A stretch of 55,216 nt of DNA, taken from Chersky-840 sp035532735. GTDB lineage: Bacteria > Actinomycetota > Acidimicrobiia > Acidimicrobiales > UBA8190. Both the position numbers and the translations under genes were made by a program. Where the stretch lies: positions 1 through 55,216 of the forward strand of contig DATKQM010000034.1 of NCBI GenBank assembly GCA_035532735.1, in the 5' to 3' direction. This document shows positions 50,520 through 55,216 of this stretch, one piece after another. Position 1 is the stretch's first letter. Each line of letters starts with the position of its first letter. Under the pieces are notes generated by a model. That model saw only the letters and a list, made by a program, of their open reading frames with translations. It ran no database searches and was not told the DNA's origin.

Positions 50520-51413
50520 TCAGGAGAGCACGGCGGCAAGTGCGGACTCGATGCGGGGTTGTTCGAAGGTGAAGCCGGTCGATGTGAGCTGGGCGGGGAG
50601 GACCCGCTGGCCGGCGAGCACCATCTCCGAGGCGAGGTCTGGCCCCAACGCCACCCGGAGCGCAAAGCCCGGGACGGCCAGGAACGAGGGGCGATGCAGC
50701 GTCCGGCCCAGGGCACGAGTGAAACCACGGTTCGTGACGGGTTCGGGCGCGGTGGCGTTGACAGCTCCTCGGACTGCGGGCTGGTCGAGTGCATGGAGGA
50801 TGGCGCGGACTTCGTCGCCGAGAGTGATCCAGCTCAACCACTGTCGGCCGCTTCCCAACCTGCCCCCGACCCCGGAGCGAAACAGAGGGAGCTGGCGCGC
50901 CAAGGCGCCCCCCTGGGCCGAGAGCACGACACCCGAACGAAGCCTGATAACCCGTATGCCGGCGTCTCTGGCCGGCGTGGTGGCGTCCTCCCAGCCACGA
51001 CACACCTCGGCCAGGAACCCGGTTCCCCCGGTGCTCTCCTCGGTGAGCACCTCATCGCCACGATCCCCGTAGAAGCCGACCGCAGATGCGCTGACGAGCA
51101 CGGCGGGGGGACGGTGCAGACCGGCCAGGGACTCCGCCAAGAGCGTCGTCGCTTCGACCCGGCTCGACACGATCTCGCGTCGGCGCGACGCCGACCAGCG
51201 TTTGTCGCCGATACCCGCCCCGGCCAGGTGGACGACCCCGTCGGCTCCGTCGAGGGCACCGGTGTCGATCGAGCCCGCCATGGGATCCCATTGGGCCTCG
51301 CCGGCGGCTGCCGGTCGGCGGACAAGGGCCGTGATCTCGTCGCCTCGGGAAGCCAACGCGGCCACCACTGACCGCCCGATGAGCCCGCTCGAGCCCGAGA
51401 CCACCACGCGCAT
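50520..51413 (-). CDS. TIGR01777/YfcH-family NAD-dependent epimerase
   Basis: 297 residues from ATG 51413. RVVVSGSSGLIGRSVVAALA is the Rossmann start. DGADGVVHLAGAGIGDKRWS, RVEATTLLAESLAG, SASAVGFYGDRGDEVLTEES and WLSWITLGDEVRAILHAL are the family signature (YfcH/SulA-like). The C-terminal DUF1731-type end is present (FEQPRIESALAAVL). A nucleotide-sugar or other NAD-dependent reaction is expected; substrate unknown. Confidence 0.92.
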   Translation of the reverse strand: MRVVVSGSSGLIGRSVVAALASRGDEITALVRRPAAAGEAQWDPMAGSIDTGALDGADGVVHLAGAGIGDKRWSASRRREIVSSRVEATTLLAESLAGLHRPPAVLVSASAVGFYGDRGDEVLTEESTGGTGFLAEVCRGWEDATTPARDAGIRVIRLRSGVVLSAQGGALARQLPLFRSGVGGRLGSGRQWLSWITLGDEVRAILHALDQPAVRGAVNATAPEPVTNRGFTRALGRTLHRPSFLAVPGFALRVALGPDLASEMVLAGQRVLPAQLTSTGFTFEQPRIESALAAVLS

Positions 51414-51534
51414 GTCCGCCCTCCGTTCACAGCCACTTGACCGCGGGGGCCAGGAATGCGTCTCCGGTAACCCTCGCCGGAGTCAGGCTACGGCCTGTTG
51501 AGCGGCAGGGGACACGAGGCGCGAGACTGCGGGC

Positions 51535-52476
51535 ATGGAGTCACTCGTGGGCCCGGTTCTGGCCGCGTCGGGGGCCGTTGTCGGCGTCATCGTGGGCGTC
51601 CTTGTTGTGCTCTTCCTCGTCTTCACCTTTCTCTCCGCCGCGATCAGGGTGGTGACGGAGTACGAACGGTCGGTGTTCTTCCGCCTCGGACATGTGCGCC
51701 CCGAGGCCAAGGGCCCAGGGGTGATCTTCCGGTTCCCCATCGTGGACCGACTCGTGAAGGTGACGTTGCGGGTCGAGGTGGTGGACATCCCGCCCCAGGC
51801 AGTGATCACCAAGGACAACGTGACAATCCAGGTCGACGCAGTGGTGTATTTTCAAGTCGTAGACCCGGTCCAAGCCGTGCTCGGGGTCGACAACTTCCGC
51901 TTCGCCAGCCAACGCATCGCCATGACGAGCCTCCGTTCGATCATCGGCCGACACGAGCTCGACAACCTGCTTGCCCATCGCGAGGACGTCAACAACGAGT
52001 TGCGCACCGTGATCGCCGCGTCGACCGGACACTGGGGGGTGGAGGTCCGCCAGGTCGAGTTGCGCGACATCACCTTGCCGCCAGAACTGCTCAGGGCCAT
52101 GGCCCGTCAGGCCGAAGCCGAGCGCGAACGGCGGGCGAAGGTCATCGCGGCGACCGGTGAGCTCGAGGCGAGCAAGGAGCTCTCCGAAGCCGCCGCCAAG
52201 CTCTACGAGTCCCCGGGGGCTCTCCAGCTGCGGGCCTTGCAGACCTTGGCGGAGGTGGCGAGCGAGCACAACTCGACGCTGGTCTTCCCGATCCCCATTG
52301 AACTGCTGTCGGGATTCGTCACCCACGGTCGAGCCGCAGGTGACTCGATTCCGCCTGTGGCTGTCATCCCACCCGCGCCGCCTCGGCCCCGAGCGCCGGC
52401 CGGAGCGAACCCACCTGGTGGATCATCGCCCGACGACCTCTGGGGTCAGGAACCGCCACCTCCACCGTCGGCATAA
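51535..52476 (+). CDS. SPFH/band 7 (slipin-like) membrane protein
   Basis: 313 residues from ATG 51535. One long N-terminal membrane helix (about 5-37), then VVTEYERSVFFRLGHVRPEA and PGVIFRFPIVDRLVKVTLRV, the stomatin/slipin start. VDIPPQAVITKDNVTIQVDA and a coiled region EAERERRAKVIAATGELEAS follow. The tail is Pro-rich. It forms oligomeric scaffolds in the membrane, often with a NfeD partner protease, which is not seen here. Its last 31 bases overlap the 3' end of purE. Confidence 0.92.
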   Translation: MESLVGPVLAASGAVVGVIVGVLVVLFLVFTFLSAAIRVVTEYERSVFFRLGHVRPEAKGPGVIFRFPIVDRLVKVTLRVEVVDIPPQAVITKDNVTIQVDAVVYFQVVDPVQAVLGVDNFRFASQRIAMTSLRSIIGRHELDNLLAHREDVNNELRTVIAASTGHWGVEVRQVELRDITLPPELLRAMARQAEAERERRAKVIAATGELEASKELSEAAAKLYESPGALQLRALQTLAEVASEHNSTLVFPIPIELLSGFVTHGRAAGDSIPPVAVIPPAPPRPRAPAGANPPGGSSPDDLWGQEPPPPPSA

Positions 52477-52958
52477 CGGGCCCGGATTCCCTCGTCCGCA
52501 GAGCGGACCTTGGCCGCCATGCCGTCTCGGAACTTGTCATAGGCACTCGACAACCCTTCGTCGGAGAGTGCCAGCATCCGAACAGCCAGAAGCCCGGCAT
52601 TCCGAGCGCCATCCACGGCCACGGTGGCGACAGGGACGCCCGGCGGCATCTGCACCATGGCCAGGAGCGCGTCGAGCCCCCCGAGGTCCCCCGACGCGAT
52701 CGGTACGCCGATGACGGGAAGCGACGTCACCGCGGCGAGCACTCCGGCGAGATGTGCCGCCTTGCCGGCGCCGGCGATCAGGACTCCGAATCCCCGACCC
52801 GCAGCATCCCGGGCGAACTGCAAGGCGTCGTCGGGTGTGCGATGAGCCGAGAGCACCCGAACCTCGACATGGACGTCGAATTCGAGCAGGACCTCGATAG
52901 CGCCCTCCATCACCGACACATCTGACGCGCTTCCCATCACCACGCCAACCGTCTTCAT
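52446..52958 (-). CDS. purE: N5-carboxyaminoimidazole ribonucleotide mutase
   Basis: 170 residues from ATG 52958 (AGGAG upstream; the frame extends further but without a better start). VGVVMGSASDVSVMEGAIEV is the phosphate-binding start; VRVLSAHRTPDDALQFARDA has the catalytic His region; and AGKAAHLAGVLAAVTSLPVI with MPPGVPVATVAVDGARNAGL follow. It isomerises N5-CAIR to CAIR in purine synthesis. purK is not in the window. Confidence 0.95.
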   Translation of the reverse strand: MKTVGVVMGSASDVSVMEGAIEVLLEFDVHVEVRVLSAHRTPDDALQFARDAAGRGFGVLIAGAGKAAHLAGVLAAVTSLPVIGVPIASGDLGGLDALLAMVQMPPGVPVATVAVDGARNAGLLAVRMLALSDEGLSSAYDKFRDGMAAKVRSADEGIRARYADGGGGGS

Positions 52959-53039
52959 CGGACTCCTGTCTTCGCTGGTCGAATCGTGCTCATTGGTACC
53001 GTGACAATCGGTCATTCTGCTTCGTGCAGGCGCCGCCGC

Positions 53040-53636
53040 TCACGAGGACTTCTCCCGGCGATGCACCGACACCGCGTAGTCGCCTCCGTCATAGGCGGCC
53101 CGGTCCCATGTCGCCCATCGGTGCACGAGCTCGAGTCCCACCGACGCGCTCAGTTCGTCGTAGCGTTCGAGGGTGAGTTGGCGCCCGACTTGGAAGCCTG
53201 CCACGACGAGGCCGCCGGGCACCACGGTCCGGGCCAGGTTCGAGGTCACGGCGGCTTCGGTGCCGAGCTCGAGGAAGATCATCACGTTCCCGGCCGCGAC
53301 GACCAGGTCGAAATGCGCATCGGGGAGCTGTGTGCTCGAGAGGTCCCCAAGGATCCACTCCAGGTCAGGCGCCTTGGCCCGGGCGGCGTCGAGCATCGAC
53401 GGCTCGACGTCGATGCCGACGGTGTCGAAGCCGCGTCGGGCCAGTTCGATGGCGACGCGGCCCGTGCCGCAGCCGGCGTCGAGGACCAGGGCCGGCGGTT
53501 CACCCAGCAGGCCCGTCACCAGGTCCGCTTCGCCGTGGAGGTAGAGCCCTTCGGCCTCGAACCGAGCGAACCGGGCGTCGTAGTCGTCACCGCGAAGAGG
53601 CACCTTGAGAACGGTACTGGCACGATGGGCGCTCAC
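53040..53636 (-). CDS. Class I SAM-dependent methyltransferase
   Basis: 198 residues from GTG 53636 (the frame is open upstream over a divergent region but not protein-like). FARFEAEGLYLHGEADLVTG precedes motif I ALVLDAGCGTGRVAIELARR, then GIDVEPSMLDAARAKAPDLE (motif II) and FDLVVAAGNVMIFLE (motif IV). The shape matches small-molecule methyltransferases near UbiE/Tam. Substrate unknown. Divergent from the LLM gene at 53716. Confidence 0.88.
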   Translation of the reverse strand: MSAHRASTVLKVPLRGDDYDARFARFEAEGLYLHGEADLVTGLLGEPPALVLDAGCGTGRVAIELARRGFDTVGIDVEPSMLDAARAKAPDLEWILGDLSSTQLPDAHFDLVVAAGNVMIFLELGTEAAVTSNLARTVVPGGLVVAGFQVGRQLTLERYDELSASVGLELVHRWATWDRAAYDGGDYAVSVHRREKSS

Positions 53637-53715
53637 GACGGCCGATCCCGTCGATCCGCCGGCCCGAAGGTGCCGAGCGGTCGACCGGCGACGCCACGAC
53701 GCAAGGGGACACTGC

Positions 53716-54633
53716 ATGCGCATCGGTTTGGGCCTCGAGTTGAACGGGACGATGGACGAGATCGTGGCCAGGGCCCGGATTCTGGCTTCGACGGGCGTGG
53801 CCTCGTTGTGGTCGTCGCAGATCTTCGGCTGGGACACGCTCACGGTCCTGGCTGTCGTCGGCCGTGAGGTGCCGGGTGTCGATCTGGGCACGGCGGTGAT
53901 CCCGGTCCATCCACGGCATCCCATGATGTTGGCCGAACAGGCGCTCACGGTGCAGGACGCCAGCGGCGGTCGCCTCGTGCTCGGCATCGGTCTGTCGCAC
54001 CAGGTCGTGGTGGAGGGGGCATGGGGCTACTCGTTCGACAAGCCCGCCCGGTACATGCGGGAGTACCTGTCGGTCCTCGTACCCTTGCTGCGCGGTGAGC
54101 AGGTCTCGTTCAACGGCGAAGTGATCAGGACCAACACCTTCGGGCCACTCGACGTGCCCGCCACCCGACCCCCGCCGGTCCTGGTCGCCGCGCTGGGCTC
54201 GACCATGCTCCGCCAGGCGGGCACCCAAGCAGACGGGACCGTCACGTGGATGGTGGGACCCGAGACCGTGGAGCGTCACGTCGTACCCGCCATCACCTCA
54301 GCCGCGTCGGATGCCGGGCGACCACCGCCGCAGGTGGTCGTCACCCTGCCGGTATGCGTGACCGCTGACCCAGACGCGGCCCGGGCCCGGGCCGCCAAGA
54401 TCTTCGCCATGTACGGACAGCTTCCGTCGTACCGAGCCATGCTCGATCGCGAAGGGGCGGCGGGTCCGGCTGACATCGCCATTGTGGGTACCGAGGAAGA
54501 GGTGACCGCGCAGATCCTCCGCATCGCAGATGCAGGAGCCACGGAGCTCTCCGGAGCCGTCTACGGGACTCCTGACGAAGTCGAGCGTTCCCAGACTCTG
54601 CTCGGAGGACTTGCGAGAGCACTCTCGAACTGA
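53716..54633 (+). CDS. Luciferase-like (LLM class) F420-dependent oxidoreductase
   Basis: 305 residues from ATG 53716. MRIGLGLELNGTMDEIVARA, VDLGTAVIPVHPRHPMMLAE and GRLVLGIGLSHQVVVEGAWG are those of the F420-type family; GTEEEVTAQILRIADAGATE at the end is typical too. The third LLM protein in the window. The close spacing to the divergent methyltransferase suggests common control, unproven. Confidence 0.9.
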   Translation: MRIGLGLELNGTMDEIVARARILASTGVASLWSSQIFGWDTLTVLAVVGREVPGVDLGTAVIPVHPRHPMMLAEQALTVQDASGGRLVLGIGLSHQVVVEGAWGYSFDKPARYMREYLSVLVPLLRGEQVSFNGEVIRTNTFGPLDVPATRPPPVLVAALGSTMLRQAGTQADGTVTWMVGPETVERHVVPAITSAASDAGRPPPQVVVTLPVCVTADPDAARARAAKIFAMYGQLPSYRAMLDREGAAGPADIAIVGTEEEVTAQILRIADAGATELSGAVYGTPDEVERSQTLLGGLARALSN

Positions 54634-55216
54634 GGGTCGAGCCGGGGCCGCCTTCGTCAGGCGAACAGTTCAGCGGCTGATGCTGGTGTGCTTGAACTCG
54701 TTGAGAGCGAGGAGGCACAAACCGGTTGCGATGCGACCCCCACGCGTACATGCAGGTAGCGGCAGAGTTGCCCTGGTAACGGGGGGATCGGACCTCGGAG
54801 GGGCCGGGTTGCCAACATCGCGTGACATCGCGGTCGTTCGCGCTATTTGGAGGGGTCTGGCGGACAAATGGCGGACAGTTTGGGTCAATCCACGCTAATC
54901 CGATGGGGAGTGTGTGTGAACAGCTCACGGCGCCTATACGACACTCCCCGAAAGACCTAGATCAGCCCTGCCGAAGACCTCGAGGATGGACTACCAGGTG
55001 GTAGGCACAATCGACACTCGCGAAGCAGCTCGTAGCGACGGCTCCACGACCCTCACGAGAGCGTGTGGAGCCTCTCCGTTTTGGTACGTGCGACCAGGCA
55101 TTACAACACACGTTCGGTACAGCCAAGGGAGGTTCATGCCGGGGACACCCGGCATTCCCCCTCTCTAAACCCTAGAACGCTAGAGTCCTGGTCAGAGCAT
55201 GTTTTTACCCCGTCTG
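54634..55216. other. Gene-free, palindrome-rich right edge
   Basis: No credible gene is seen in 583 bases on either strand; short open frames lack protein character and ribosome-binding sites. The base composition is visibly less G+C-rich toward the end. Perfect inverted repeats occur in series: 54991-55004 (CTACCA/TGGTAG), 55040-55072 (GGCTCCAC/GTGGAGCC, 17-base loop with an inner CTC/GAG stem), 55136-55155 (ATGCCGGG/CCCGGCAT, 4-base loop) and 55163-55185 (CTCTA/TAGAG enclosing CTAG-AACG-CTAG). Could be a structured RNA, an intergenic control region or the edge of another mobile element. Confidence 0.5.

Noticed and set aside
54634..55216. tRNA or tmRNA gene at the right edge
   Set aside because: No cloverleaf with the T-loop consensus or acceptor stem could be built from the visible stems, and no tmRNA-like ends are seen.

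Overview
The window is G+C-rich DNA from an actinobacterium. Support comes from a mycothiol S-conjugate amidase-like protein, three F420/flavin-type luciferase-like oxidoreductases, the actinobacterial families PspAB and DUF2469, a membrane-anchored FtsY, many GTG starts and start/stop overlaps of the GTGA or ATGA type. The gene content would suit the Acidimicrobiia, but that finer placement is an inference. No rRNA, tRNA or CRISPR array was recognised.

Bases 1-8311 are the right part of an integrated phage-like or satellite element whose left end lies outside the window. It carries a DUF3987 primase/helicase-type protein (cut at the left edge), a TubC-docking-like zinc protein, small Cys-rich proteins, an HNH nuclease and both terminase subunits. 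No portal, capsid or tail gene follows. Instead there is a run of tightly packed small unknown genes (two too short for a usual gene finder), an M41/FtsH-like HEAAH zinc peptidase without an AAA module, a small coiled-coil protein and a shikimate-kinase-like P-loop protein. A perfect hairpin at 8356-8377 sits between the element and host recG.

Bases 8397-31188 are a classic co-directional housekeeping block: recG, rsmD, coaD, a coiled-coil protein, DUF177, rpmF, plsX, acpP, rnc, mutM, smc, ftsY, ffh, rpsP, khpA, rimM, trmD, rplS, DUF2469, yraN, an enoyl-CoA hydratase, a lipoprotein, YihY/BrkB, comM and dprA. Together these cover DNA repair and recombination, fatty-acid initiation, ribosome assembly, SRP targeting, chromosome segregation and DNA uptake/processing. 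Several genes have an actinobacterial -10 hexamer (TANNNT) 6-8 bases before the start codon, which suggests leaderless transcripts.

Bases 31427-45242 are accessory metabolism and signalling: a PAS-GGDEF-EAL protein, a YacP-like NYN protein, alanine dehydrogenase, then a cluster (35600-40744) of a luciferase-like oxidoreductase, two SDRs, an SGNH hydrolase, an IclR regulator and a small unknown. This cluster starts with a near-consensus promoter and a perfect 20-bp palindrome that looks like an operator. Fumarase, a pterin-dehydratase-like protein and a DUF6687-like protein follow.

Bases 43568-47129 hold an envelope-stress operon (pspA-htpX-pspAB, minus strand) divergent from mca. The remainder has an SCP2 protein, a ChbG/YdjC deacetylase, a lipoprotein, two more luciferase-like proteins, a YfcH-type epimerase, an SPFH protein, purE and a methyltransferase. 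The last 580 bases are gene-free but rich in perfect inverted repeats.

The most distinctive observations are the terminase island without virion genes, four short tandem-repeat arrays at gene boundaries (one repeating a start codon, one repeating a stop codon in frame), the operator at 35570-35589, and the palindrome-rich right edge.
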